Translations under genes and position numbers: made by a program
The notes under the pieces: generated by a model
Databases searched by the model: none
What the model was told of the DNA's origin: nothing
What the model saw: the letters and a program-made list of their open reading frames with translations, nothing else
Assembly (NCBI RefSeq): GCF_025997995.1
Contig: NZ_AP026683.1
Coordinates: 1,426,501-1,490,500 of the forward strand
Reading direction: 5' to 3'
Origin: Sediminibacterium sp. TEGAF015
Lineage (GTDB): Bacteria > Bacteroidota > Bacteroidia > Chitinophagales > Chitinophagaceae
Length of the DNA: 64,000 bases
Shown: positions 26,194 to 35,727 of the stretch, piece after piece
Numbering within the stretch: the stretch's first letter is position 1
Layout of the letters: each line of letters opens with the position of its first letter

Positions 26194-26967
26194 TTAGTCG
26201 TAATGCTCGTTTATTTTCTTTGTCAATTTTATTGCGTCTTCTTGGTTCATTCTTAATACAAATAATTTAGCAATTTCTCCAATTTTCTTATCGTCAAATT
26301 CGTATAACTCTTTATAAATTGCTGAAATTAACTCTTGCAAAAAAATATTCGGTTTGTCCTTTATTCTATTATAAAAATGGTCGATTTTATTATAGGTAAT
26401 CTTGTCAGAATTTTTAAACTCTTGAATTGATGACAGTGAAGTTTCGTAATCGTCAGAATGCTTAATAGCATTATTCACATTCTTTAGTTGCGTTATTTCA
26501 AAATAACTGTTAAGTGTCTTGGCATCAATATTTTTATCCTTTAAAAATTTTATAAGGTTGTCCCACTTATAAAAGTCTTTAGTTGACTGCAATGAGAATG
26601 CTGCTCTTAATAATTTTTTTATATTAATTTCTAAAAATTTGAAAGCATATATTACTTTCATTTCAACTAAAGATAATAACTGCTCTTCGTTGTAGATAAT
26701 GTCTAAAAAGGTTTCATATTGTTGATGGTTAATACTAATTTCATAGCGTTCTGCTTGCTCTACTAATTCTGCATAACGCTCTGGGTCTGTTTCCTGCAAT
26801 TTATTCCATCCGTCAAATTGGTCTTGTGATTTTAAAATTCCTGTTTTGAGTTTATCTATTAATTTGTCAATAGCTATGTCAAACATATTTGTCTTGTCAA
26901 GAAAGTATGTTTCCAAACCAATTTTATTTTGTTCTCGTTCGTCGTGTATATTAAACTGATTGTTCAT
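26194..26967 (-). CDS. Helical hypothetical protein, possible HEPN-like
   Basis: This 257-residue protein is almost entirely helical and charged. INIKKLLRAAFSL and LKNVNNAIKHSDDYE recall HEPN-domain RNases, where an N/R-x4-6-H motif is catalytic, but the motif here (NNAIKH) is weak. It is the sole gene of the J-K unit, near several toxin-antitoxin units. Function unknown; a defence or toxin role is only a guess from context. Confidence 0.5.
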   Translation of the reverse strand: MNNQFNIHDEREQNKIGLETYFLDKTNMFDIAIDKLIDKLKTGILKSQDQFDGWNKLQETDPERYAELVEQAERYEISINHQQYETFLDIIYNEEQLLSLVEMKVIYAFKFLEINIKKLLRAAFSLQSTKDFYKWDNLIKFLKDKNIDAKTLNSYFEITQLKNVNNAIKHSDDYETSLSSIQEFKNSDKITYNKIDHFYNRIKDKPNIFLQELISAIYKELYEFDDKKIGEIAKLFVLRMNQEDAIKLTKKINEHYD

Positions 26968-26994
26968 ATAGAGTGGTCTGATAAAATTGCCTAC

Positions 26995-27151
26995 AACGTC
27001 CGTGGCTTTAGGCTGGTTGGATAATCAGTGTTCCTACTGCTGGCTTGGCCACTAAAGACTCGATTAGTTAAAGCCAAATTACTGAAGCCCAATTGAAACA
27101 CCAAAGCCGATGGGCCATTGCAGGTGTCCAACTAGCGTAAAGCCTTTTGTT
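26995..27151 (-). repeat. attC-like site K (157 bp)
   Basis: AACGTCCGTGGCTTTAGGC ... GCGTAAAGCCTTTTGTT. It has the shared loop of the 157-bp group. The right flank ATGGGCTGT pairs with ATAGCCCAT before site L, bracketing the HepT/MntA pair. Confidence 0.78.
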
Positions 27152-27165
27152 ATGGGCTGTGTAAG

Positions 27166-27501
27166 TTAGCCTTGAAGTTTAATTAACTGTTCAATCATTT
27201 TAGGAAGAAATGTCTCTTTTATTACCCAAACAATAGAATAATCTATTCCAAAATAGTCGTGAACAATTCTATTTCTGAAGCCTCGTATTTTATGCCAGTC
27301 AATTTCTGAATGCGTCTCCTTAAAATCTTCGGGTAATCTGTTAGCCGCTTCTCCTATGATTTCGAAATTTCTAATTACAGCATCTACTGTTTTTGAGTCA
27401 GCTGAAAATTGCTCCAGAGTCAAGCCATAAGTATAATCAAGGATTTTATGTCCACTATCAAGGATATCGTCAATTAGCAGGTCTGTAGATCTTTTAGACA
27501 T
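27166..27501 (-). CDS. hepT: HepT-type HEPN toxin (copy 1)
   Basis: This 111-residue DUF86/HEPN RNase-type toxin has the catalytic R-x4-H-x-Y motif in RNRIVHDYFG and upstream VDAVIRNFEIIGEAANRLP. HepT is controlled by MntA, which in studied systems adds AMP groups to it. It overlaps mntA by 8 nt, antitoxin first. Almost identical to the copy at 55165-55500 (differences such as TYGLT/TLDLT). Confidence 0.9.
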   Translation of the reverse strand: MSKRSTDLLIDDILDSGHKILDYTYGLTLEQFSADSKTVDAVIRNFEIIGEAANRLPEDFKETHSEIDWHKIRGFRNRIVHDYFGIDYSIVWVIKETFLPKMIEQLIKLQG

Positions 27502-27787
27502 AAATGATATCGGATTCTATGGCTTGAAAATACTTTTGCTTGATTCCGTTTCTCGATACAAGATCTATTTTTCTTTTAATCTTCTGTTCGAGGTAATCGG
27601 CCAAATCAATGAATTCAATTCCGATAGGCTTAGAAAAATCTACAATGATATCGATATCGCTTGTTGTTGGTGAAAAATCATTGCGCACCACTGATCCAAA
27701 AAGGCCAATAGAGCTGATAGAATACTTTTCCATTAGCTCTGGTTTGAGTCTAAGCAGCAAATCTTTTATGGATTCCAACTGTGTCAT
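27494..27787 (-). CDS. mntA: MntA-type nucleotidyltransferase antitoxin (copy 1)
   Basis: This 97-residue minimal nucleotidyltransferase has the GSx10DxD signature (GSVVRNDFSPTTSDIDIIVD). It pairs with HepT downstream. A TATCTTTG motif ten bases before the start (27793-27800) fits a Bacteroidota -7 element, so the unit may carry its own promoter. Copy 2 is at 55493-55786. Confidence 0.9.
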   Translation of the reverse strand: MTQLESIKDLLLRLKPELMEKYSISSIGLFGSVVRNDFSPTTSDIDIIVDFSKPIGIEFIDLADYLEQKIKRKIDLVSRNGIKQKYFQAIESDIIYV

Positions 27788-27792
27788 ACTTC

Positions 27793-27800
27793 AAAGATAC
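27793..27800 (-). promoter_or_regulatory. Candidate -7 element of the mntA-hepT unit
   Basis: TATCTTTG matches TAnnTTTG just before mntA. No clear TTG lies 19-21 bp further upstream, so the promoter call is weak. The same motif precedes copy 2. Confidence 0.3.
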
Positions 27801-27824
27801 GAAACCTTATAATAAATAGCCCAT

Positions 27825-28013
27825 AACGGACAGGGCTTGCTGCTGTGCTGGTATTCATTGAACGTCCAGCCCGGAACCCCTGATGATTGCAAATATGTAG
27901 TTGAAGTTAACAACTAAAAGCCAAATAGAATTACGTCGGCTGGAACTGGTGCTGATAGCGAACAAAAAGATGAGGATATGTTCGTCCGCCAGTATAGCAG
28001 CAAACCCCCTGTT
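27825..28013 (-). repeat. attC-like site L (189 bp)
   Basis: AACGGACAGGGCTTGCTGC ... GCAGCAAACCCCCTGTT. Inner arms TTGCTGCT/AGCAGCAA pair. The right flank GTACGTTCGCC is repeated after site M; its first six bases pair with ACGTAC before site M, bracketing the nrd block. Several spurious frames cross it. Confidence 0.75.
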
Positions 28014-28100
28014 GTACGTTCGCCCTTTTCTCTGTCCAGTAGTAGAGTGTTGCATTTTAACTGTGTCAACCTAAAGACTGTTACCCAAGCCGAGCAAGAA

Positions 28101-28164
28101 GGCAAGCTCTTTGGCAGGTTGGCTTCTGTGCTGTGGGTTTTGTGTGCCTGCCAATGTGCTTGCC
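28101..28164. repeat. Covarying palindrome PB1
   Basis: GGCAAGC-TCTTT-GGCAGG ... CCTGCC-AATGT-GCTTGCC: two stems separated by an unpaired TCTTT/AATGT loop, apex rich in TTGGC and TTGTG. Between site L and the thioesterase gene. The remaining bases of 28014-28221 show nothing else clear. Confidence 0.7.
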
Positions 28165-28221
28165 TTGCGGCGTTGGCTATTGGAGACTTCGCTTATTGTC
28201 CTTTTGTCATTGTGTGTTTGG

Positions 28222-28605
28222 TCAATTGATTTTCGTTGGCTTTTTATTGTCGTCAATAGCAACAAATGTAAACTCTCCGCTTACTGCTTTTTGTCTGTCG
28301 TTAGAATACATCTGTTCAACAAAAATATCAACTCTTACTTTTAAGCTCGTATTGCCGGTATAAGATACTTTACCAACCAACTCTATTATAGTTCCTGCAG
28401 GTATGGGCATTTTAAAATCTATTCTGTCGCTGCTAACAGTTACCATTTTTTGTCTGCTGTAACGGGTTGCAGTTATAAAAGCCACTTCATCCATCAAGTG
28501 CATTGCTGTCCCACCAAATAAAGTGTCATAATGATTTGTACTGTCGGGAAATACAGCTTTAAATATTCTTGTGATTGATTTTTCAATTTTTTCTTCGTTC
28601 ATCAT
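28222..28605 (-). CDS. Acyl-CoA thioesterase (YciA/hotdog family)
   Basis: This 127-residue hotdog-fold protein has TLFGGTAMHLMDEVAFITATR with the conserved Gly-Gly and Asp of the YciA/BACH group. VSSDRIDFKMPIPAGTIIEL follows. It hydrolyses acyl-CoA; chain preference is not readable. Last gene of the nrd block; it abuts the PAS gene directly. Confidence 0.88.
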   Translation of the reverse strand: MMNEEKIEKSITRIFKAVFPDSTNHYDTLFGGTAMHLMDEVAFITATRYSRQKMVTVSSDRIDFKMPIPAGTIIELVGKVSYTGNTSLKVRVDIFVEQMYSNDRQKAVSGEFTFVAIDDNKKPTKIN

Positions 28606-29067
28606 TTATGCAACATTTTCAATTGCAATGAAGTTTACTAAATTCCCTTTTTTGTTGAAGACAGGATAACCTTCAATTTGGCATTTGTAAATACTCCCGT
28701 CTTTTTTATAATTTGTAATGATACTTTTAAATGGGTTTTGTTTATCAACCGCTATTTTAATTTTTTCTCTTTCTATAATTTCAGTTTTAGCACCTTGAAA
28801 CATTGTGGGCTTTTTGTGAATTACATCCTCCTGTCTGTAACCATTCATGGCAAATATATTTTCAGTAGCATGAATGATATTGAGTTTCGTATCCGTAATA
28901 ATAATCACTTTGTTTTCCCAAACCAATGTATTGTCAAGAGAAACGAGGGGTTTATGCCAGTTACCTGCATTCATTATACTTTGCATTATTCTCAAGTCAT
29001 TGGCTAATTGCATTCTTCTGTGCAATCCTTCTAAACATATATCCCAGCATAAAAGTGGATGTGCCAT
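28606..29067 (-). CDS. Single PAS-domain protein (LOV-like, no reactive Cys)
   Basis: This 153-residue protein is a short helical N-terminus plus one PAS domain (~50-150): IITDTKLNIIHATENIFAMN, GYRQEDVIHKKPTMFQG, and the PAC part KKDGSIYKCQIEGYPV. The spacing resembles LOV domains, but the flavin-binding NCRFLQ position reads PTMFQG, so it lacks the adduct Cys. No output domain follows; it may act through a partner. Why it lies in the nrd operon is unclear. Confidence 0.75.
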   Translation of the reverse strand: MAHPLLCWDICLEGLHRRMQLANDLRIMQSIMNAGNWHKPLVSLDNTLVWENKVIIITDTKLNIIHATENIFAMNGYRQEDVIHKKPTMFQGAKTEIIEREKIKIAVDKQNPFKSIITNYKKDGSIYKCQIEGYPVFNKKGNLVNFIAIENVA

Positions 29068-29078
29068 AGTTATTAGTT

Positions 29079-29522
29079 TTAATCAGTTCGTTTCATCCTT
29101 GAAAATGGATAACCATTACATCCTTTACGGGGGTTAATCCTATCTGCCGTTGCTGTATTCATTGCTTCCTCCATAGTACTTGCTTTATATGTAGTAAGGC
29201 AATAACCCCAATGCCAGGGTTTCATGTTTTCAAAATACATTATGTCTATCCTTGTGTACAGCCCACCGTCCGAAGGATTAGCTTCATCATTCTTTGCAAT
29301 AAAAAAATTTTCAGCCTTGTTGTACTGTAACAAGTGATACTTTATGCTTTTACCTTGCACCCATTCTTTGTTTGTAATAATATAGCTGCTTCCGTAATCA
29401 TCTTTAAAGTTTCCAAGTAAGGCAGATGGCATCTGCTTTAATGTTTGCTGGCTAATTTTGGCAGTCGTATGACAAGCCGATACCAATAGCCAAAAAGCAA
29501 CTATGAGATTTCTTATTTTCAC
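29079..29522 (-). CDS. Lipoprotein hypothetical
   Basis: This 147-residue protein has a lipobox (FWLLVSACH). The mature part has YGSSYIITNKEWVQG and MKPWHWGYCLTTY; two further Cys could pair. It is 9 nt downstream of nrdA on the same strand, inside the block. No family recognised. Confidence 0.55.
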   Translation of the reverse strand: MKIRNLIVAFWLLVSACHTTAKISQQTLKQMPSALLGNFKDDYGSSYIITNKEWVQGKSIKYHLLQYNKAENFFIAKNDEANPSDGGLYTRIDIMYFENMKPWHWGYCLTTYKASTMEEAMNTATADRINPRKGCNGYPFSRMKRTD

Positions 29523-29531
29523 TTGCTTATT

Positions 29532-31931
29532 TTACGAACCACAACTAATACAACCATCTTCCATATTGCAACTTGGGGCATCAGTTTGCGTTGGCTCCAC
29601 ATCATTATTTATTTGTGGTTGTTGATTTACTATTTCTGTTGATGGAACTACAGGGCTTATTTCATTGCTACCTTGCTTTTCTACTGTAAATTGAACAGCT
29701 TGTGTGGCGGCTTGTGTACGCAAATAATACATGCCAGTTTTTAAACCTTTCTTCCATGCGTAAAAGTGCATAGAAGTAAGTTTAGAAGTATTTGGGTTGT
29801 CAACAAATAAATTCAACGATTGGGATTGACAAATGTATGCCCCTCTGTCAGCTGCCATATCAATAATATTGCGTTGTTTTATTTCCCAAACTGTTTTGTA
29901 TAATTCTTTTATGTCGGTTGGTATTTCTGCAATGTTTTGGATAGAACCATTGGCAGCAATAATTTTATTTTTCATACTGTTATTCCACAATCCTAAATTC
30001 ACTAAGTCTTTTAAGAGATGTTTATTTACGATTATAAATTCACCGCTTAAAACCCTTCTTGTATAAATATTGCTTGTATACGGCTCAAAACATTCGTTGT
30101 TGCCAAATATTTGTGACGTAGAAGCAGTAGGCATAGGCGCTAATAAAAGCGAATTACGTACTCCGTATTGTTTTACCTCTTCTTTTAGCAAAGCCCAATC
30201 CCAACAGTCAGTTGGTGTTACACCCCACATATCAAATTGAAAAATACCTTTTGAAACTGGCGAATCTACAAAGGTTTCATAAGCACCTTGTTCTTTTGCC
30301 AAATCTTTACTGGCTGTCATTGCCGCAAAGTAGATGGTTTCAAAAATATTTTTATTTAACAGTTTTGCCAACTCACTTTCGAATGGCAAACGCAATAAAA
30401 TAAATACATCTGCTAAGCCCTGCACACCCAAACCAATTGGGCGGTGCTTCATATTGGAAGTTCTTGCCTCTTCTATTGGGTAGTAATTATTGTCAATTAT
30501 TTTGTTGAGGTTTTTTGTTACTTGATAAGTTACTTCATATAGTTTTTGCTGGTCAAACTTTCCATCAATAACAAAACGGGGTAATGCCAATGAAGCTAAA
30601 TTACAAACTGCCACTTCATCAGGGCTGGTATATTCCATTATTTCAGTACAAAGATTACTGCTTTTAATTGTGCCTAGATTTTGCTGATTACTTTTACTGT
30701 TTGCAGCATCTTTATATAACATGTAGGGTGTACCTGTTTCAATTTGTGATTGTAAAATCGCAAACCACAAATCCTGTGCTTTCACTGTTTTTCTTGCTTT
30801 GCCTTCAGCTTCATATTTAACGTAAAGCGTTTCAAATTCTTTACCCCAACACTCACTTAACCCCGGTGCCTCATTGGGGCAAAACAAACTCCAATCACCA
30901 TTTGCTTCCACCCGTTTCATAAACAAATCGCAAATCCATAAAGCAAAAAATAAATCTCTTGCCCTCATTTCTTCTTTACCATGATTTTTTCTTAAATCTA
31001 AAAACTCAAATACATCACTATGCCATGGCTCTAAGTAAATAGCAAAAGCACCTTTGCGTTTTCCGCCACCTTGGTCAACATATCTGGCAGTATCATTAAA
31101 TACACGGAGCATTGGAATAATGCCGTTGCTTGTTCCATTTGTGCCGCCAATATAACTGCCTGTGGCTCTGATATTGTGAATGGCTAAACCAATACCACCA
31201 GCACTTTGAGAAATTTTTGCTGTTTGTTTTAGTGTGTCGTAAATGCCGTCAATGCTATCTTCTTTCATTGTTAAAAGAAAACATGAACTCATTTGAGGTT
31301 TAGGAGAACCTGCATTAAACAATGTTGGTGTGGCATGTGTCATCCATCGTTCACTCATTAAGTGATATGTTTTTATGGCACTCTCAATATCTTCTTTGTG
31401 TATGCCTATTGCAACTCTCATATACATGTGTTGCGGACGTTCTGCAATTTTTCCATCAACTTTTAGCAGGTACGATTTTTCCAAAGTTTTAAAACCAAAA
31501 TAGTCAAAACCAAAATCTCTGTCGTAAATAATGGTGCTGTCCAGTAACTCTGCATGTTCTTCAATTATCTGCATCACATCATCTGCTATTAGTGGTAATT
31601 TTTTTCCTGTTGCAGCATCTGTATAATTATAAAGCCTTTGCATTGTTGCAGAAAAACTTTTAATGGTATTCTTATGCAGGTTGCTTACTGCAATTCTTGA
31701 CGCAAGTATTGCATAGTCGGGATGTGTGATAGTAAGCGATGCTGCTGTTTCTGCTGCAAGGTTGTCCAGCTCTGTTGTCGGCACGCCTGCATAAATACCT
31801 TCAATGGTTTTCTTTGCAACATCAATTACATTCACCATTGGGCTTAAACTGTAACTTAATTTTTCAATTCTTGCGGTTACTTTGTCAAATTTTACAGATT
31901 CCTGCTTACCGTTTCTTTTTATTACAAACAT
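29532..31931 (-). CDS. nrdA: Ribonucleotide reductase class I, large subunit
   Basis: Reduces ribonucleoside diphosphates to deoxy forms with NrdB. At 799 residues it has normal length. An N-terminal ATP-cone (~1-90) is followed by the catalytic barrel with [42 protein letters not shown] and [15 protein letters not shown] (active-site Cys). The C-terminal CISCGS is the shuttling dithiol. The gene lies 25 nt after nrdB and is controlled with it by the upstream cobalamin riboswitch. Confidence 0.96.
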   Translation of the reverse strand: MFVIKRNGKQESVKFDKVTARIEKLSYSLSPMVNVIDVAKKTIEGIYAGVPTTELDNLAAETAASLTITHPDYAILASRIAVSNLHKNTIKSFSATMQRLYNYTDAATGKKLPLIADDVMQIIEEHAELLDSTIIYDRDFGFDYFGFKTLEKSYLLKVDGKIAERPQHMYMRVAIGIHKEDIESAIKTYHLMSERWMTHATPTLFNAGSPKPQMSSCFLLTMKEDSIDGIYDTLKQTAKISQSAGGIGLAIHNIRATGSYIGGTNGTSNGIIPMLRVFNDTARYVDQGGGKRKGAFAIYLEPWHSDVFEFLDLRKNHGKEEMRARDLFFALWICDLFMKRVEANGDWSLFCPNEAPGLSECWGKEFETLYVKYEAEGKARKTVKAQDLWFAILQSQIETGTPYMLYKDAANSKSNQQNLGTIKSSNLCTEIMEYTSPDEVAVCNLASLALPRFVIDGKFDQQKLYEVTYQVTKNLNKIIDNNYYPIEEARTSNMKHRPIGLGVQGLADVFILLRLPFESELAKLLNKNIFETIYFAAMTASKDLAKEQGAYETFVDSPVSKGIFQFDMWGVTPTDCWDWALLKEEVKQYGVRNSLLLAPMPTASTSQIFGNNECFEPYTSNIYTRRVLSGEFIIVNKHLLKDLVNLGLWNNSMKNKIIAANGSIQNIAEIPTDIKELYKTVWEIKQRNIIDMAADRGAYICQSQSLNLFVDNPNTSKLTSMHFYAWKKGLKTGMYYLRTQAATQAVQFTVEKQGSNEISPVVPSTEIVNQQPQINNDVEPTQTDAPSCNMEDGCISCGS

Positions 31932-31956
31932 GGGTGTAGTATATATTTAATGTTGT

Positions 31957-32928
31957 TCAAAAATCTTCTTCAGTTGAAAATACTTGAGTTTCTTTATTAC
32001 CCATTACTCCAGCTTTTTGATAATCGCCAACTCTTTTTTCAAAAAAATTTGTTTTGCCTTGCAATGAAATCATTTCCATAAAGTCAAATGGATTGGTGGC
32101 GTTGTAAATTTTTGTACAACCTAATTCACTTAGCCAACGGTCTGCAACAAACTCAATGTATTGTTGCATCAATTTAGCGTTCATACCAATTAAATCAACA
32201 GGTAATGCTTCAGTAATAAATTCCTTTTCTATTGTTACAGCATCGGCAATAATATCCTGGACTTTTTTTTCTGACAATTTGTTTTGCAGCATACTATAAA
32301 GTAGACAAGCAAACTCACAATGTAAACCTTCATCACGGCTTATTAATTCATTACTGAACGTAAGCCCCGGCATTAAGCCTCTTTTTTTCATCCAGAAAAT
32401 AGAACAGAAACTGCCGCTAAAAAATATTCCTTCTACTGCTGCAAATGCAACAAGGCGTTCAGCAAAATTTCCATTGTCAATCCAACGCAAAGCCCATTCT
32501 GCTTTTTTCTTTACTGCTGGTACAGTGTCAATAGCATGAAATAGTTTATGTTTTTCTTGTGGGTCTTTGATGTAAGTGTCAATAAGCAAAGCGTAGGTTT
32601 CGCTGTGTATATTTTCCATCATTATCTGAAAACCATAAAAGCATCTGGCTTCGGGTAATTGCACTTCACTCATAAAGTTTACCGCAAGATTTTCATTTAC
32701 GATGCCATCACTTGCAGCAAAAAAGGCTAACACATGAGAGATAAAATGGCGTTCTCCATCATTTAGTGCAGCCCAATCTTTTAAGTCGCCACTTAAATCA
32801 ATTTCTTCGGCTGTCCAAAAGCTGGCTTCATGTCTTTTGTATTGTTCCCAAATTTTTGGGTAATTAATTGGCAGGATAACAAAGCGGTCTTTATTTTCTT
32901 TTAAAAGTATTTCTTCTGTATGTACCAT
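31957..32928 (-). CDS. nrdB: Ribonucleotide reductase class I, small subunit (eukaryote-like R2)
   Basis: I start at MVHTEEILL (32928). It supplies the di-iron/tyrosyl radical to NrdA. Iron ligands and radical Tyr are in place: [30 protein letters not shown] (Tyr in CFYGF), [10 protein letters not shown] and [10 protein letters not shown]. The sequence is strikingly like eukaryotic R2, as known for Bacteroidota. 323 residues. A 130-nt leader with a cobalamin riboswitch precedes it. Confidence 0.96.
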   Translation of the reverse strand: MVHTEEILLKENKDRFVILPINYPKIWEQYKRHEASFWTAEEIDLSGDLKDWAALNDGERHFISHVLAFFAASDGIVNENLAVNFMSEVQLPEARCFYGFQIMMENIHSETYALLIDTYIKDPQEKHKLFHAIDTVPAVKKKAEWALRWIDNGNFAERLVAFAAVEGIFFSGSFCSIFWMKKRGLMPGLTFSNELISRDEGLHCEFACLLYSMLQNKLSEKKVQDIIADAVTIEKEFITEALPVDLIGMNAKLMQQYIEFVADRWLSELGCTKIYNATNPFDFMEMISLQGKTNFFEKRVGDYQKAGVMGNKETQVFSTEEDF

Positions 32929-33044
32929 AATCAATATTTGTTTCAAAAATTTTTAGCTACAGGAGAAAAATATAGTGCTGAAAGAATGAGCCGCATGAAG
33001 CAGCGAAGACTGTCAGTACCATGCCTTTCACCCGAAAGCGTTGT

Positions 33045-33225
33045 TACTAAATGTTTGATTCTGGCAGGTCTTCTGACTTGCTCCATTGTTTAAAGCCTTC
33101 CCGTCCAAAATGACAGTGGCATGGGGATTAAACAACTTTGGTGGAGCTTACAGCTACGGGGATAGTTCAAGACTTAAACTTGATTCCCTTTTAATGAAAT
33201 CCGCTTGTGGCGAATTGTCAACCAA
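33045..33225 (-). ncRNA. Cobalamin riboswitch in the nrdBA leader
   Basis: On the minus strand the conserved elements appear in order: GGGAATCAAG, CCCCGTAGCTGTAA, GCCACTGTC, GACGGGAAGG and the B12 box AAGTCAGAAGACCTGCC. A hairpin-forming segment (CTTTCGGGTGAAAG) follows before nrdB. These are the core of AdoCbl riboswitches. It should lower nrdBA expression when B12 is present, which makes sense where a B12-dependent class II reductase exists elsewhere (known logic, not shown here). Confidence 0.93.
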
Positions 33226-33394
33226 AATGTGGTGTAAAATAATAACCTAAATTTAAAATTGGGGCAAGTTGTTATACACTTTATGTTGAAAACATTGGAA
33301 AGTCGCAATGGGAGGATGTTGTAAAATATTGTGGGTTGCTGATGGTAGTAATTTTTTCATATTTAAGGAGATGCCGATAAGAATTCAGTCCGCT

Positions 33395-33415
33395 GGGTGG
33401 TGGGTGGGCATGGGG
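33395..33415 (+). other. G-quadruplex motif
   Basis: Four runs of at least three G with short loops on the plus strand (GGGTGGTGGGTGGGCATGGGG has loops TGGT, T and CAT). Stands out in an AT-rich genome; sits upstream of the nrd leader beside palindrome PB2. Confidence 0.55.
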
Positions 33416-33426
33416 CCTTGGCATTA

Positions 33427-33483
33427 TTAGCTCTTGGCAAGGTTGGCTTTGTGTCGGGGTTTGTGTGCCTTGCCATGTGCTAA
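33427..33483. repeat. Covarying palindrome PB2
   Basis: TTAGC-TCT-TGGCAAGG ... CCTTGCCA-TGT-GCTAA. Same architecture as PB1 with different stem bases. Marks the 5' side of the nrd block. The rest of 33226-33565 shows no gene. Confidence 0.7.
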
Positions 33484-33565
33484 AAATAGCGTAGGGTCGG
33501 GTCGGCTGATTTTTGTATTTGTCGGAATGATGAATGTTAGCAGGAAGTTCGTTAGGGTGACGTAC

Positions 33566-33759
33566 AACGAACAGGGCTTTGTGCAGGAGCGGTATTCCGT
33601 GTTCCGTCAAGCCCCGAACTGAAGATGAAAATAGTTGTTTTTGTTGATGTTTACTACTGCTGACCAACAGCGTTCTGACAAGCTGGATATGCCGCACAAT
33701 AGCGAACAAAAAGTTGATGCTGCGTTTCGTCGCCCCGCTATTGCACAAAGCCCCATGTT
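33566..33759 (-). repeat. attC-like site M (194 bp)
   Basis: AACGAACAGGGCTTTGTGCA ... TGCACAAAGCCCCATGTT. Inner arms GGGCTTTGTGCA/TGCACAAAGCCC are exact complements. The right flank GTACGT pairs with ACGTAC before site N, bracketing the sulfur block. Confidence 0.78.
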
Positions 33760-33841
33760 GTACGTTCGCCTTCTGTCGGGTGTGTCATTATAACGTTTGT
33801 GTCAACCGAAGTAGGGTGTGTCCGAAGAAGCATAGGAACAA

Positions 33842-33906
33842 GGCAGGCTCTTTTGCAAGGTTGGCTTTTGTGTCTCGGCTTTGTGCGCCTTGCAAATGTG
33901 CCTGCC
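33842..33906. repeat. Covarying palindrome PB3
   Basis: GGCAGGC-TCTTT-TGCAAGG ... CCTTGCA-AATGT-GCCTGCC. 3' side of the sulfur block, between site M and the binding-protein gene. No gene in 33760-33960. Confidence 0.7.
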
Positions 33907-33960
33907 TTGGTGCGTTGGGAATCTGTCGTTAAAACTCATGTATTCAACCAATTTTAGTTA

Positions 33961-34704
33961 TTATTCCCATCCCCACTTTTTAAAAATAATGTGTCCATCA
34001 TTTGAAAGCATGAAATTTATAAATAGCTCCGATAAATCTTTGTGAGCAGACCTGTTTGTAATAGCGATTGGTGTACCTCTATAAACATTTATAGCCGTTG
34101 GAATTTTTACCAGTTGCGTTATATCTTTTAATCGGTAATGCCAGGAAGCATAAGTTATCCAGGCATCATAAGTAGTGTCTGCTTTCCATGCGGAAATACC
34201 CAATGCTGTGTTTTCAAAAGATGTTTTTATGTTTCTCTGAATTTCTTCAATCAGGTTTTGTTTTCCAGCAAGGTCTTCCCACAAGCCAAACTGGCCAGCA
34301 CCATTTACGTCTAAAATGCGAATACCTTTTTTAGTAAGGTCTGCAAGGTTCTTTATGTGCTTTGGATTGCCAGGCCGTACAAGAATGGCTGCCCCACGTT
34401 TGTAAAGTTCTGTTCTTGTGCTGCTGTCAATCATTCCCGGATGTTTCAGGGCAAAAGAAGTAAGCATATATTCTGCCCCGCCAAAAATAATATCAGCATT
34501 GCTTAACGCATCACCTATCCAGTTCGCCTCCGGCCCGGCAGTAACTTTTACCACAATGTTGTGTTTTTTTCCAAATAGCTGGGCACATTCATTAATGGGT
34601 GCAAATGGACCACCGGGTCCATATACATACAGAGTATCTGTTTGCGCATTTGCTATGGCAGGCACTATGAGTATTGCCATACATGTGTATAGTATTTTTT
34701 TCAT
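33961..34704 (-). CDS. Periplasmic substrate-binding protein 1 (oxyanion type)
   Basis: I start at MKKILYTCMAILIVPAIANA, a signal peptide. The 247-residue protein has LYVYGPGGPFAPINECAQLF, GAAILVRPGNPKHIKNLADL and DAWITYASW, the pattern of PBP type-2 proteins for molybdate/sulfate-like anions. No ABC permease or ATPase lies beside it. Context (YeiH, DsrE, TsdA-like cytochrome) suggests a sulfur oxyanion, by inference. Confidence 0.78.
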   Translation of the reverse strand: MKKILYTCMAILIVPAIANAQTDTLYVYGPGGPFAPINECAQLFGKKHNIVVKVTAGPEANWIGDALSNADIIFGGAEYMLTSFALKHPGMIDSSTRTELYKRGAAILVRPGNPKHIKNLADLTKKGIRILDVNGAGQFGLWEDLAGKQNLIEEIQRNIKTSFENTALGISAWKADTTYDAWITYASWHYRLKDITQLVKIPTAINVYRGTPIAITNRSAHKDLSELFINFMLSNDGHIIFKKWGWE

Positions 34705-34714
34705 CATCAACTTT

Positions 34715-35626
34715 TTAATTGGTTGTAAAACCATATTTTTGATAAATATTTTTAGCCGTTTCACTGATAAGAAATTGCATAAAATCTTTTGCAGCCTGCG
34801 GATGTGGTGCAGCTTTCATTAAACCCGCCATATAAGTTGCACTGATGTTTTCTTTATCGGGTATAGTAATCATCTCAACCGGGTGGTTAATCATTTGCTG
34901 ATAATATGCTTCACTATACCATACAGGTGCTGCATCGCTTTGTTGGTATAAAATACGCATTGGGGATTGTCGGTGGTGAATTTGAGTTAAATACGTACTG
35001 CTGTCTTTTACTTTTGTTTCCATAATCGTATTTTTTAGTTTTTCACCACCAGCTTTTACATAAGCCTCTTCTATACGCCTGCCAATACCTTCCCAGGCCG
35101 GGTTGGGCATACTTATTTTTACATCTTTCCCTGCTAAATCTTTCAGGCTCCTGATATTTTTTGGATTGCCTTTGTGTACCATAATGGCCAGTTTGTTATA
35201 GGCATACGCAACGGTATCGGTAAACAAATTGGTCATTTGCAAAATCCGTGTTTTACCGGCTGTATAAACATCGGGCTTTAATGTAATACGCATGTTCCCT
35301 ATTGTTATGCTTCCACCTTCAATTTGATTTGCTAAAATACCGGGCGGCAGTGTTTCTGCAAAAATGCGTTGGTACTGCGGATACTGTTTTTTAAAAGCCG
35401 CAATTATATCATCAATGCACATAAACTGGTTACCTGCAAAGAATACTACTAATTGAGGGTCGTTAATATTGCCAAATAAATCCGGAACATTATCTACACC
35501 TGGCACGGTAAACATTACGGCACTTTGTGGTGGGATGTTCCAGGGTGGGTCAAAGCGGTGTTCCTGTGCATACGTTGTAATCATGGTAATAAAGCTCATT
35601 AAGATGGTTATAGATACTTTTTTCAT
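34715..35626 (-). CDS. Periplasmic substrate-binding protein 2 (oxyanion type)
   Basis: I start at MKKVSITILMSFITMITTYA (signal peptide); the longer frame to 35731 is not needed. 303 residues of PBP type-2 fold: VVFFAGNQFMCIDDIIAAF, KLAIMVHKGNPKNIRSLKDL, KISMPNPAWEGIG. A diverged tandem partner of the previous gene. Again without transporter subunits, so both may act as sensors or deliver to a distant ABC system. Confidence 0.78.
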   Translation of the reverse strand: MKKVSITILMSFITMITTYAQEHRFDPPWNIPPQSAVMFTVPGVDNVPDLFGNINDPQLVVFFAGNQFMCIDDIIAAFKKQYPQYQRIFAETLPPGILANQIEGGSITIGNMRITLKPDVYTAGKTRILQMTNLFTDTVAYAYNKLAIMVHKGNPKNIRSLKDLAGKDVKISMPNPAWEGIGRRIEEAYVKAGGEKLKNTIMETKVKDSSTYLTQIHHRQSPMRILYQQSDAAPVWYSEAYYQQMINHPVEMITIPDKENISATYMAGLMKAAPHPQAAKDFMQFLISETAKNIYQKYGFTTN

Positions 35627-35727
35627 TTTTTTTATTTTTTTGAAATAAGCTGAGGTACAACTATTAGGCTGTTGTTGCGTCGCACACTTGTACAGTTGTA
35701 GTGCTATTCGGCAGTATAAAACATGTA

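Noticed and set aside
33281..33748. Minus-strand frame of 155 residues
   Set aside because: It spans palindrome PB2 and site M, has repeat-derived composition (Pro/His-rich from the G-rich segment) and no protein-like motif.
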